64,000 nt of DNA from Burkholderia gladioli. Lineage in GTDB: Bacteria > Pseudomonadota > Gammaproteobacteria > Burkholderiales > Burkholderiaceae. The DNA is taken from contig NZ_CP009322.1 in NCBI RefSeq assembly GCF_000959725.1, positions 3,863,514 through 3,927,513 of the forward strand. Reading direction: 5' to 3'. Position numbers and translations under genes: made by a program. Under the pieces are notes generated by a model. The model was not told the origin of the DNA and made no database searches. It saw only the letters and a list, made by a program, of their open reading frames with translations. Below, piece after piece: positions 24,815-33,204 of the stretch; position 1 is the first letter of the stretch, and each line of letters starts with the position of its first letter.

Positions 24815-25891
24815 ATGCTGACTCGCTCGATGATTTCCGCGGCCGTGTTCTCGCTGGCCGCCTGCGCCACGGTGCCTTCCGTCGCGCAGAACTCCGCCAC
24901 CGCGCAGGACGCGCAGGACGGCGCCGCCCACGCGGGCGGCACGCGCGCCCCCAAGGTGATGATCATCACCATGTTCGGGCCGGAAGGGCAGGCCTGGACC
25001 GACCGGATCGGCCCCTGGACGCCGGTCAAGGTGGAAGGCCTCTCGCCCGATTATCCAAACGTGCAGTGCAACCGCCAGGACGTCTGCGTGGTGACCACCG
25101 GCATGGGTTACGCGAACGCGGCGGCCACCATCATGGCGCTGAGCTTCTCGCCGAAGTTCGACCTGCGCCGCACCTACTTCCTGGTCTCGGGCATCGCCGG
25201 CGTCGATCCGGCCCAGGGCACGGTCGGCACGGCGGCCTGGTCGCATTACCTGGTCGACTTCAGCCTGCAGTGGGAGCTCGACGCGCGCGAGATCCCGGCC
25301 GGCTGGAACACCGGTTACCTCGGCATCAATACCAAGAGCCCGAGCGACAAGCCGCCGCTCGACTACAAGACCGAGGTGTTCGAGCTGAATCCGAAGCTGA
25401 CCGAGGCGGCCTATGCGCTGTCGCGCAACGTCACGCTGGCCGACAACGCGCAGGCCCAGGCCGCGCGCGCGAAGTTCGACGCGGCGCCGGCCAACCGGCC
25501 GCCGGCGGTGGTCCGCTGCGATACCTCGTCGGGCAATACCTGGTTCTCGGGCACGAAGCTCGGCGAGCGCGCGCGCCAGTGGACCAAGATCCTGACCGAT
25601 GGCAAGGGTACGTACTGCATGACGGCCCAGGAAGACAACGCCACCTACGAGGCGCTAACGCGCGCGGCGGCCACCAGGCGGGTCGACCTCTCGCGCGTGG
25701 CGGTGCTGCGCACCGGCTCCGACTTCGATCGTCCGTACCCGGGCCAGACCAGCGTCGACAACCTGCTCAACTACGCGGACCAGGGCGGCTTCACGATCGC
25801 GACCGAGAACCTGTATCGCGCCGGCAATCCGCTGGTGCAGGACATCGTCACGCACTGGAACGAATGGCGCGACGGCGTGCCGGCACGCTGA
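24815..25891 (+). CDS. Purine nucleoside permease (NUP) family protein, exported
   Basis: 358 residues. The N-terminus is an export signal with a possible lipobox L-A-A-C at Cys17. The mature part starts APKVMIITMFGPEGQAW and contains VCVVTTGMGYANAAATIMAL, YFLVSGIAGVDP and SGGNTW-like DTSSGNTWFSG blocks, plus a C-terminal VLRTGSDFDRPYPGQ segment. This is the NUP family first described as a yeast nucleoside permease; its fold resembles nucleoside phosphorylases, so bacterial members may be periplasmic nucleoside-binding or cleaving proteins. There are no transmembrane helices beyond the signal. AAGGA precedes the ATG. A terminator follows. Confidence 0.85.
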   Translation: MLTRSMISAAVFSLAACATVPSVAQNSATAQDAQDGAAHAGGTRAPKVMIITMFGPEGQAWTDRIGPWTPVKVEGLSPDYPNVQCNRQDVCVVTTGMGYANAAATIMALSFSPKFDLRRTYFLVSGIAGVDPAQGTVGTAAWSHYLVDFSLQWELDAREIPAGWNTGYLGINTKSPSDKPPLDYKTEVFELNPKLTEAAYALSRNVTLADNAQAQAARAKFDAAPANRPPAVVRCDTSSGNTWFSGTKLGERARQWTKILTDGKGTYCMTAQEDNATYEALTRAAATRRVDLSRVAVLRTGSDFDRPYPGQTSVDNLLNYADQGGFTIATENLYRAGNPLVQDIVTHWNEWRDGVPAR

Positions 25892-26003
25892 TCGAGGTGC
25901 TTCATCCGCGCTTGGCGCCTCGTTGAAAAGAATCGGGCCCAGCCTTCGCGCCTTCCCGAGGAGCGACGGCCGGGCCCGACGGGCACGAGGCGGTGAAACA
26001 TCG

Positions 26004-26033
26004 ACGGGCGGCCCGCGAAGGCCGCCCGTTTTT
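26004..26033 (+). terminator. Rho-independent terminator downstream of the nucleoside permease-like gene
   Basis: 10-bp stem (26004-26013 with 26020-26029), 6-base loop, five T residues to 26033. It sits 112 bases after the stop and faces the small ORF on the other strand. Confidence 0.86.
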
Positions 26034-26043
26034 CATTGGCGTG

Positions 26044-26148
26044 TCACTTGCTCTCGTTGCCGCGCGGCTGCGCGCGGAACGGAATCCAGACCGGCGTGGT
26101 CTGGTCCCAGTGGTCGAGTTGCGACGGTTTCGGTTCGTTCGGGTTCAT
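26044..26148 (-). CDS. Very small ORF (34 residues) with a strong ribosome binding site
   Basis: It encodes 34 residues beginning MNPNEPKPSQLDHWDQ and ending RGNESK: polar, Pro/Gln/Asn/Trp-containing, no signal peptide or membrane helix. It is preceded by AAGGAGGT, a perfect anti-16S match, 8 bases before the ATG. It has no recognised family. It lies between the permease terminator and the DUF4148 gene on the same strand as the latter, 68 bases downstream of it, so it may be cotranscribed. The strong translation signal is the main support. Confidence 0.6.
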   Translation of the reverse strand: MNPNEPKPSQLDHWDQTTPVWIPFRAQPRGNESK

Positions 26149-26216
26149 GATCGTGACCTCCTTCCGGTGACAGGGTTTGCCGGGGATGCGCGGCGCCTGG
26201 GCCGCGCGCGGCTGGT

Positions 26217-26525
26217 TTAGCGGTTGGCCGAGGCGAGTTCGCTCGACGGGGCACCCGATTCCGAATGGGCGGCGCGTTGTTGGGCGAGTTCGATGCCTTG
26301 CGGATACGAGGTGCTCTTGCGCAGCAGGGCCAGGGTGCCGTCGCGCTGGGCCTGGGCGAGTTCGGCGCGCACCTGGGCGCGGGTGAGCGGGGCTTGCGTG
26401 GTGTTCGCGTGCATGGCGGGCAGGTCGCCGTAGCTGCCGGCGCGGCCGATGCCGCCATCGGCAAAGGCGGAAGCGGCGGTGGCGGACAGCACGAGGGCGG
26501 CGGCGGTGAGGGCGAGGCGGTTCAT
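26217..26525 (-). CDS. DUF4148 small periplasmic protein
   Basis: 102 residues. A clear Sec signal peptide (1-22, ASAFA-D) is followed by a short mature part with the DUF4148 core LTRAQVRAELAQAQRDG and a Tyr-Pro-containing segment. The family is abundant and lineage-specific in Burkholderia; function is unknown. AAGGAG precedes the ATG. A paralogue is encoded at 60128-60412. The 34-residue ORF lies just downstream. Confidence 0.86.
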   Translation of the reverse strand: MNRLALTAAALVLSATAASAFADGGIGRAGSYGDLPAMHANTTQAPLTRAQVRAELAQAQRDGTLALLRKSTSYPQGIELAQQRAAHSESGAPSSELASANR

Positions 26526-27100
26526 GTTCAACTCCTTGGGGATTCGGGAGCGCTTCCGGTCCGGTTGCGCGATGGAGTGAAATTTAGGTGCGCGCGCAGC
26601 ATCGATAAATAAGGCGGTCGCGAATTGAATTGTCGTCGTGCTGGAACAATCGATTTCCGTACTGCGAATAGGGTCAGGCAAAAGCCTTGTCCAGACTGGA
26701 TTCTGGCGATTCCTGGCGAGCCGGCGCCGGCGGCCGTTTTCGAATTGATGCATTTGGAGCAATAGTGTGATGCTCCGAAGTTGACGATTCCATTGGGCGT
26801 GCTGCGTTGCAAAAATACATCGCATCCGAGAGGATCGTGCCCTCGAATGCGCGCCCGGCGCGGCCGCCGCAGGCGGTTTCCGGACGCGCGCCGTGTGTCC
26901 CGGCTGGTATCCGGTGCGCATGACGACCACTCGATACCGAACCGTCTCGCCCATTACGGGACAGCCCAGTCAGCCGATCGAAGGCATTGCCGGTTGTGCC
27001 GATTTCATCATCGTCGCCGGCAATTAGTCACAAGCCGCGAGGTTTTTGCGGGCGGATACTCGCTGCACCGATTCGACTTCCCCTTCGAGGAGACTGGAAC
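26526..27100. other. Intergenic stretch without a supported gene
   Basis: 575 bases between the divergent DUF4148 and DapA-like genes. The left half is noticeably AT-richer and probably holds the promoters. I see no RNA gene, terminator, riboswitch or convincing ORF in it. Confidence 0.6.
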
Positions 27101-28021
27101 ATGACCCAATCCGCCAAGCACTGGAGCGGCGTATTCCCCGCCGTCAGCACGCAGTTCAAGCCCGATTTCTCGCTCGACCTCGAGGCCACGCATCGCGTGA
27201 TGAGCAATCTCGTGAAGGACGGCGTGTCGGGGCTGGTGGTGTGCGGCACGGTGGGCGAGAACACCTCGATGACGGTGGCCGAGAAGATCTCGGTGATCGA
27301 GGCCGCGCGCGACGCCTCGGGCGGCCGCGTGCCGGTGATCGCCGGCGTGGCGGAATTCACCACCGAATTCGCCAGGCAGACCGTGCGCGCCGCGGCCAAG
27401 GCCGGCGTGGACGGCGTGATGGTGATGCCGGCGCTGGTCTACTCGGCCAAGACCCACGAGACGGCCGCGCATTTCCGCGCCGTCGCCACCAGCACCGACC
27501 TGCCGGTGATGGTCTACAACAATCCGCCGATCTACAAGAACGACGTCACGCCCGACGTGCTGATCGCGCTGCAGGATTGCGAGAACATCGTCTACTTCAA
27601 GGATTCCTCGGGCGATACGCGCCGCTTCATCGACATCCGCAACGCGGTCGGCGATCGCTTCGTGCTGTTCGCGGGCCTCGACGACGTGGTGGTCGAGAGC
27701 ATCGCGGTGGGCGCCCAGGGCTGGGTGTCGGGCATGTCGAACGCGTTCCCGAAGGAAGGCGAGACGCTGTTCCGCCTGGCCATGCAGAAGCGCTTCGACG
27801 AGGCGCTCGCGCTGTATCGCTGGTTCATGCCGCTGCTGCACCTCGACGCGCGTCCCGACCTGGTCCAGTGCATCAAGCTGTGCGAGGAACTGCTGGGCCG
27901 CGGCAGCGCGATCACGCGTCCGCCGCGTCTCGCGCTCGAAGGCGAGGCGCTCGCGCACGTGAAGAAGATCGTCGCCGAGGCGCTCGCGAATCGCCCCGCG
28001 TTGCCCGACGTCGGCCTTTGA
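27101..28021 (+). CDS. Dihydrodipicolinate synthase-family lyase/deaminase
   Basis: 306 residues, a TIM-barrel aldolase. The Schiff-base lysine is K167 (NIVYFKDSSGD), the helper tyrosine Y139 (MVYNNPPIY) and the binding loop GTVGE at 49-53. It lacks hallmarks of true lysine-pathway DapA. Followed by an amino acid permease and an LDH2-type reductase, it resembles the deaminase of the hydroxyproline pathway (1-pyrroline-4-hydroxy-2-carboxylate deaminase), but other 2-keto acid lyases are possible. GAGGAG precedes the ATG, which is the start used. Confidence 0.85.
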   Translation: MTQSAKHWSGVFPAVSTQFKPDFSLDLEATHRVMSNLVKDGVSGLVVCGTVGENTSMTVAEKISVIEAARDASGGRVPVIAGVAEFTTEFARQTVRAAAKAGVDGVMVMPALVYSAKTHETAAHFRAVATSTDLPVMVYNNPPIYKNDVTPDVLIALQDCENIVYFKDSSGDTRRFIDIRNAVGDRFVLFAGLDDVVVESIAVGAQGWVSGMSNAFPKEGETLFRLAMQKRFDEALALYRWFMPLLHLDARPDLVQCIKLCEELLGRGSAITRPPRLALEGEALAHVKKIVAEALANRPALPDVGL

Positions 28022-28289
28022 GCAGGACCTGAGCAGGACGGGGCGGCCCGCGCCGCGCGCGTGGCCCGCCTCGCCCGATCCGCCGCAGCCGGAACCGCTT
28101 CGACCGGCCGGGCCGCCACCCTGGCCCGGCTCTCTCCCTCCCGCGCCGCTTCGGCGCCCCGAGCACCGTGCGCATCGCCTGCGCGCGGCGCGGGCGCTCG
28201 TCCCTGCGTTTCGGTTGCGTGACCCGCCGTCCGGCGGGCGACGCGCCGGCGCGCACGACCGGACGGCCTACATGGCAGGAGACAGGCAG

Positions 28290-29852
28290 ATGGCACAAGG
28301 CAAATTCCAGCGGCAACTCTCGCTGACCGACCTGACCTTCATCGGGCTCGGCGCGATCTTCGGCTCGGGCTGGCTGTTCGCGGCCAGCCACGTGGCCAGC
28401 ATCGCCGGGCCGGCCGGCATCTTCTCGTGGGTACTCGGCGGCTTCGCGGTGCTGCTGCTCGGCATCGTCTACTGCGAGCTCGGCGCCGCGCTGCCGCGCG
28501 CGGGCGGCGTGGTGCGCTACCCGGTGTTCTCTCACGGCCCGCTGCTCGGCTACCTGATGGGCTTCATCACGCTGATCGCGTTCTCCAGCCTGATCGCGAT
28601 CGAGGTGGTGGCGGCGCGCCAGTACGCGGCCGCCTGGTTCCCGGCGCTCACCGCGCCCGGCTCGAACGCGCCGACCCCCCTCGGCTGGCTGCTGCAGTTC
28701 GCGCTGCTGTGCCTGTTCTTCCGGCTCAATTACTCGAGCGTGAAGACCTTCGCGACGGCCAACAACATCATCAGCCTGTTCAAGTTCGTGGTGCCGCTGG
28801 CGGTGATCGTGGTGCTGTTCGTGTTCTTCAAGCCGCGCAACCTGCAGGCGGCCGGCTTCGCGCCGTTCGGGCTGTCCGGCGTCGAGATGGCGGTGTCGGC
28901 GGGCGGGGTGATCTTCGCCTATCTCGGGCTGACGCCGATCATCTCGGTGGCCAGCGAGGTGCGCGATCCGCAGCGCACGATTCCCATCGCGCTGATCCTC
29001 TCGGTGCTGCTCTCCACCCTGATCTACGTGCTGCTGCAACTGGCCTTCCTGGGCGGGATCCCGACCGACATGCTGGCTGGCGGCTGGGGCGGCATCGATC
29101 GCGCGTTCTCCTTGCCCTACCGCGATATCGCCACGGTGCTCGGGGTCGGCTGGCTGGCCTACATGGTGGTGGCCGACGCGATGATCTCGCCGAGCGGTTG
29201 CGGCAACATCTACATGAACGCGGCGCCGCGCGTGGTCTATGGCTGGGCCAAGACCGGCACCTTCTTCAGCGTCTTCACGCGCATCGACGAGGCCAGCGGG
29301 ATCCCGCGCGCGGGGCTGTGGTTCACGCTCGCGCTCTCGGTGTTCTGGACCCTGCCGTTCCCTTCCTGGGACGTGCTGATCAACGTGGTGTCGGCGGCGC
29401 TGGTGCTCAGCTACGCGGTGGCGCCCGTCTCGGTGGCCGCGCTGCGCCGCACCGCGCCCGACTTGCCGCGGCCGTTTCGCGCCGGCGCCTTCGCGGTGCT
29501 GGGCCCGCTGTCCTTCATCGTCGCCGCGCTGATCGTCTACTGGTCGGGCTGGAGCACCGTCTCCTGGCTGCTCGGCCTGCAGATCCTGCTGTTCCTGGTC
29601 TACCTGGCCTGTCGCCGCTTCGTGCCGACCGAGCACATGAGCCTGGGCGAGCAGGTGCGTTCCTCGGCCTGGCTGATCGCGTTCTACGCGCTGATCATCC
29701 TCGCCTCCTACCTGGGCAGCTTCGGCGGCATCGGGGTGCTGGGCCACCCGGCCGATACGCTGGTGGTGGCGGCAATCGCGCTGCTGACCTACTACTGGGG
29801 CGCCGCCACCGGCGTGCCGGCCGCCAAGCTGCGGCTCGACAACGACGAGTGA
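28290..29852 (+). CDS. APC-superfamily amino acid permease
   Basis: 520 residues, about twelve to fourteen membrane helices. The first helix reads LTFIGLGAIFGSGWLFAASHVA, the conserved APC substrate-binding break GxGxIxG-like region; ELGAALPRAGGVVRYP follows. Inner-membrane uptake of an amino acid or imino acid, probably for the neighbouring enzymes. The ATG at 28290 is chosen because AGGAGA precedes it; an ATG at 28272 has no site. It lies between the DapA-like and LDH2-type genes on the same strand. Confidence 0.88.
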   Translation: MAQGKFQRQLSLTDLTFIGLGAIFGSGWLFAASHVASIAGPAGIFSWVLGGFAVLLLGIVYCELGAALPRAGGVVRYPVFSHGPLLGYLMGFITLIAFSSLIAIEVVAARQYAAAWFPALTAPGSNAPTPLGWLLQFALLCLFFRLNYSSVKTFATANNIISLFKFVVPLAVIVVLFVFFKPRNLQAAGFAPFGLSGVEMAVSAGGVIFAYLGLTPIISVASEVRDPQRTIPIALILSVLLSTLIYVLLQLAFLGGIPTDMLAGGWGGIDRAFSLPYRDIATVLGVGWLAYMVVADAMISPSGCGNIYMNAAPRVVYGWAKTGTFFSVFTRIDEASGIPRAGLWFTLALSVFWTLPFPSWDVLINVVSAALVLSYAVAPVSVAALRRTAPDLPRPFRAGAFAVLGPLSFIVAALIVYWSGWSTVSWLLGLQILLFLVYLACRRFVPTEHMSLGEQVRSSAWLIAFYALIILASYLGSFGGIGVLGHPADTLVVAAIALLTYYWGAATGVPAAKLRLDNDE

Positions 29853-30018
29853 GACGGGGCCCGTGTTCATGCCCGCCGCGTTCCCCCTCTTGCCGCGTCG
29901 GCGTTTCCGGCCGTCGCGGCGTTTCTTTTTCGAGCGTGCCGTGGCACTGGCACGCCGACAGTCCGCCGCGGCCGCCGCGGCACGCGAACAAGGCCGGCGC
30001 ACGGCCTGGAGAGAGTCG

Positions 30019-31041
30019 ATGAGTATTGCTGAGGAAGTGAGGTTGTCGCTCGACGAGGTCGATACGCTCGCGCGCCGGGTGCTGACGCGGCACGGCATGA
30101 CCGAGCAGAACGCGCGCGCGATCGCCGCGGTGATCGTGCAGGGGCAGCGCGACGAATGCCATTCGCACGGGATCTACCGCCTGATCGTCTGCGTGCGCTC
30201 GCTGCGCACCGGGCGCGTCGATCCGCGCGCGGTGCCGAGCCTGCGCCGGCTGGCCGGCAGCGTGATCGAGGTCGACGCGCACGGCGGCTATTCGCTGCCG
30301 GCCTTCGAGCTGGGCTTGCCGGCGCTGGTCGAGGCGGCGCGCCAGCAGGGGTTGGCGGCGCTGAAGATCCGCCGCTGCTATCACTTCTCGGCGCTGTGGC
30401 CCGAGGTCGAGGCGATCGCCGCGCACGGCCTGGTCGGCATCGCGATGTGCCCGAGCCATGCCTGGGTCGCGCCCGCCGGCGGCACGCGGCCGGTGTTCGG
30501 CACCAACCCGATCGCCTTCGCCTGGCCGCGCCCGGACGGGCAACTGCCCTATGTGTTCGACTTCGCGACCAGCGCCATCGCGCGCGGCGAGATCGAGTTG
30601 CACGCGCGCCAGGGCAAGCCGATCCCCGAGGACTGGGCGATCGACGAGCAGGGCCGCCCGACCACCGATCCTCACGCGGCGCTGCGCGGCGCGATGCGGA
30701 CCTTCGGCGGCCACAAGGGCTCGGCGCTCTCGACCATGGTCGAGCTGATGGCGGGCGCGCTGATCGGCGACCTGACCAGCCCCGAATCGCTCGACTACGA
30801 CGGCGGCGCGGGCGCCTCGCCGTATCACGGCGAACTGCTGCTGGCCTTCGATCCGGCCGTGTTCGCCGGCGACGCGCGGGAAGCCGGTCGTGCGAGCGGC
30901 GAGCGCGTGCTCGGCGAGATCGCCGCGCAGGGCGCGCGCCTGCCCTCGCAACGCCGCTTCGCGGCGCGCGAGCGCAGCATCGCGCAGGGCGTGAGGGTGC
31001 CGCGTGCCTTGTATGAGGAAATCCTGGGCCTGCTCGACTGA
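30019..31041 (+). CDS. Malate/L-lactate dehydrogenase (LDH2)-family oxidoreductase
   Basis: 340 residues. Family blocks DECHSHGIYRLI, RRCYHFSALWPEVEAIA, GTNPIAFAWPR, DFATSAIARGEIELHAR and GGHKGSALSTMVELMAGAL are intact. The family includes ketimine reductases (delta-1-pyrroline-2-carboxylate reductase, DpkA/LhpD type) as well as malate and ureidoglycolate dehydrogenases. With a DapA-like enzyme and an amino acid permease upstream, an imino acid role is likely. GGAGAG precedes the ATG at 30019. A strong hairpin follows. Confidence 0.87.
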   Translation: MSIAEEVRLSLDEVDTLARRVLTRHGMTEQNARAIAAVIVQGQRDECHSHGIYRLIVCVRSLRTGRVDPRAVPSLRRLAGSVIEVDAHGGYSLPAFELGLPALVEAARQQGLAALKIRRCYHFSALWPEVEAIAAHGLVGIAMCPSHAWVAPAGGTRPVFGTNPIAFAWPRPDGQLPYVFDFATSAIARGEIELHARQGKPIPEDWAIDEQGRPTTDPHAALRGAMRTFGGHKGSALSTMVELMAGALIGDLTSPESLDYDGGAGASPYHGELLLAFDPAVFAGDAREAGRASGERVLGEIAAQGARLPSQRRFAARERSIAQGVRVPRALYEEILGLLD

Positions 31042-31063
31042 GCGAGCGTGGCGCTGAAAAACG

Positions 31064-31091
31064 ACGGGGCGGCCAGTTGGCCGCCCCGTTT
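31064..31091 (+). terminator. Hairpin terminator after the LDH2-type gene
   Basis: 11-bp GC-rich stem (31064-31074 with 31079-31089) and a short T-run. The convergent bpeT-like gene ends 43 bases further on. Confidence 0.78.
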
Positions 31092-31133
31092 GCCTTGAGG
31101 ATCGATGCCGCCCGGCGGGCGGCGTTCAGGCGC

Positions 31134-32144
31134 TCAGGCCACCCATTCGGTGACCATCGGCGTATCGAGTACCGGCGCGCGCTCGGCTTCCTCGAAGGTG
31201 CGCTTGCTGCAGATGGTGTCGAGCGGCGGGCGACCCGAGCCGTTCAGCAGCGGGCAGCGGTCGAACACCTCGGCCACCCAGTCGACGAACACGCGCACCT
31301 TCGGCGACAGGTGGCGGCTGTGCGGATAGACCACCGAGATCGGCATCGGCAGCGGCTTGTAGCCGGTCAGCACTTCCTTGAGCTCGCCCGAGCGCAGTTG
31401 CGGCAGCACCATGAACAGCGGGGGCTGGATCAGGCCGAAGCCCTCGATACCGCAGGTCACATAGGCGTCCGCATCGTTGACCGAGACCACGCTCTCCATC
31501 TTGACCTCCACCTCCTGGCCGTCGATCAGGAAGGCCCAGTCGATGTTGCGGCCGGTGCGGCTCGAAAAATAATTGACCGCGCGATGGTCGGCCAGGTCGT
31601 CGATCGAGCGCGGCTCGCCGTAGCGTTCCAGGTAGGCCCGCGAGGCCACCGTCACGCCCTCGAACAGGCCGACGCGCCGCGCCACCAGCGAGGAATCCTG
31701 CAGCGCACCGACCCGGATCACGCAGTCGACGCCTTCCTGCAGCAGGTCGACGGGGCGGTCCGACAGGCCGAGCTGGAGGTCGATGTCGGGGTAGCGATCG
31801 CGGAATTCGTTGAGCGCCGGGATCACCACCAGCCGTCCCAGCGAACCCGGCATGTCGACCCGCAGCTTGCCGTGCGGCTTGCGGTTGTTGATCTGGAAGC
31901 TGGCCTCGGTTTCCTCGACCTCGGCCAGGATCCGCACGCAGCGCTCGTAGTAGGCGGCGCCGTCGGGCGTGAGCGAGAGCCGGCGCGTGGTCCGGTGCAT
32001 CAGGCGCACGCCGAGGAACGCTTCGAGGTTCTGAATGATCGTCGTGACGGACGCACGCGGCAGGCTCAGCGTCTCCGCGGCCTTCGTGAAGCTGTTCGTA
32101 TCGACGACGCGGGTGAAGACCTGCATCGCTTGAAGACGGTCCAT
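31134..32144 (-). CDS. bpeT: LysR-type regulator of the RND efflux locus, BpeT/CeoR-like
   Basis: 336 residues: N-terminal LysR helix-turn-helix (MQVFTRVVDTNSFTKAAETL, LPRASVTTIIQNLEAFLGVR) and an effector domain; the C-terminus is about 35 residues longer than usual, as in the BpeT/CeoR group. GGAGGT is 4 bases before the ATG. It is divergent from llpE-bpeE-bpeF-oprC, exactly the layout of B. pseudomallei bpeT-bpeEF-oprC and B. cenocepacia ceoR-ceoAB-opcM, where it activates the pump genes in response to inducers such as salicylate. Assignment rests on context plus family. Confidence 0.86.
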   Translation of the reverse strand: MDRLQAMQVFTRVVDTNSFTKAAETLSLPRASVTTIIQNLEAFLGVRLMHRTTRRLSLTPDGAAYYERCVRILAEVEETEASFQINNRKPHGKLRVDMPGSLGRLVVIPALNEFRDRYPDIDLQLGLSDRPVDLLQEGVDCVIRVGALQDSSLVARRVGLFEGVTVASRAYLERYGEPRSIDDLADHRAVNYFSSRTGRNIDWAFLIDGQEVEVKMESVVSVNDADAYVTCGIEGFGLIQPPLFMVLPQLRSGELKEVLTGYKPLPMPISVVYPHSRHLSPKVRVFVDWVAEVFDRCPLLNGSGRPPLDTICSKRTFEEAERAPVLDTPMVTEWVA

Positions 32145-32323
32145 CGCTACCTCCGGTATTGTTCGGCCCCGATCGGCCGGTCTGGAGCGGCTTTTGGGCA
32201 GCTCCGGGCGCCGATTGTTCGAGGCCCCTGAATTGTGTTGCCGGATTATAGGCATTTATCCTGATGTCTGCCGGACCCAGAATGCGCTCCATCTCGCAAT
32301 GGACGCGCTTTGGCGCCTGACTC

Positions 32324-33169
32324 ATGGATGCATCCGGTTTTCGCAATCTGCTGAATTCCGCTCCGGCCGCGCCGGAGCTGGCGGGCACCTCGCTCGCGGT
32401 TTCCGATGTCGAAATCGAAGGGCATGCCCAGGACATCGTATTGCGCCTTTATCGGCGCCCCGACAAGACCGGATTGCCAGTAGTGCTTTATTTCCACGGC
32501 GGCGGTTTCGTCCGCGGTTCGCTCGCGGACGCGGACTTCGCTTCGCGTTTCATCGCCGAGCGGCTGCCGGCGCTGGTGGTCTCGGTCGATTATTCGCTGG
32601 CCCCGAAACATCCGTTTCCGGCCGCGCCCGAGGACGCCTATCGCGCGGTGCGCTGGGTCGAGACCCGGGCGCGCGCGTTCGGCGGCAATCCGCGCAAGAT
32701 CGCGGTGGCCGGCCACGACGCGGGCGGCCAGATCGCCAACTGCCTGGCCTTCATCGCGCGCGATCGCGGCGAGATCTCGATCGCCGCGCAGGCGCTGTTC
32801 GGGCCGATGCTCGATCCGAGCATGACGCGCATGGGCGACGAACGCCAGCTCGGCTCCGACATCACGGTCAAGGAATGCGCCGCCTGCTATCGCGCCTACC
32901 TGCCCCAGCCGGCGCAGCGCATGCACCCTTATGCGGCACCGCTCGAATCGGCGCGCCTGGCGCGGCTGCCGGCCACCCTGATCGCGACCGCGCAGAACGA
33001 CGTGCTGCACGTCGAGGCCGAGAAGTACGCCGCCCGCCTGATCGAGGCCGGCGTGCTCACCCAGGTGATTCGTTATCCCGACGTCACGCACGCGGAGCTG
33101 GGCAGTTACGCCCCCGCGCTGCAGGAGGCCGTGCGCTTCCTGACCTGCCGTTTCCAGGCGCAGACCTGA
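32324..33169 (+). CDS. llpE: LlpE-like alpha/beta hydrolase-fold protein with the catalytic Ser replaced by Asp
   Basis: 281 residues, hormone-sensitive-lipase type. The oxyanion motif HGGG is at 58-61 (YFHGGGFVRGSLAD) and VDYSLAPKHPFPA follows. The nucleophile elbow, normally GDSAGG, reads G130-H-D132-A-G-G, so the serine is Asp. The acid (D226, QNDVL) and His (H256, DVTHAEL) positions are plausible. It is the first gene of the efflux operon, matching llpE in Burkholderia species, whose role is unknown and not needed for efflux as far as I recall. Either a different chemistry or a binding role is likely. Confidence 0.85.
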   Translation: MDASGFRNLLNSAPAAPELAGTSLAVSDVEIEGHAQDIVLRLYRRPDKTGLPVVLYFHGGGFVRGSLADADFASRFIAERLPALVVSVDYSLAPKHPFPAAPEDAYRAVRWVETRARAFGGNPRKIAVAGHDAGGQIANCLAFIARDRGEISIAAQALFGPMLDPSMTRMGDERQLGSDITVKECAACYRAYLPQPAQRMHPYAAPLESARLARLPATLIATAQNDVLHVEAEKYAARLIEAGVLTQVIRYPDVTHAELGSYAPALQEAVRFLTCRFQAQT

Positions 33170-33204
33170 GCCGTTTACCTATTCCAACGCAACCGGAGAT
33201 CTTC

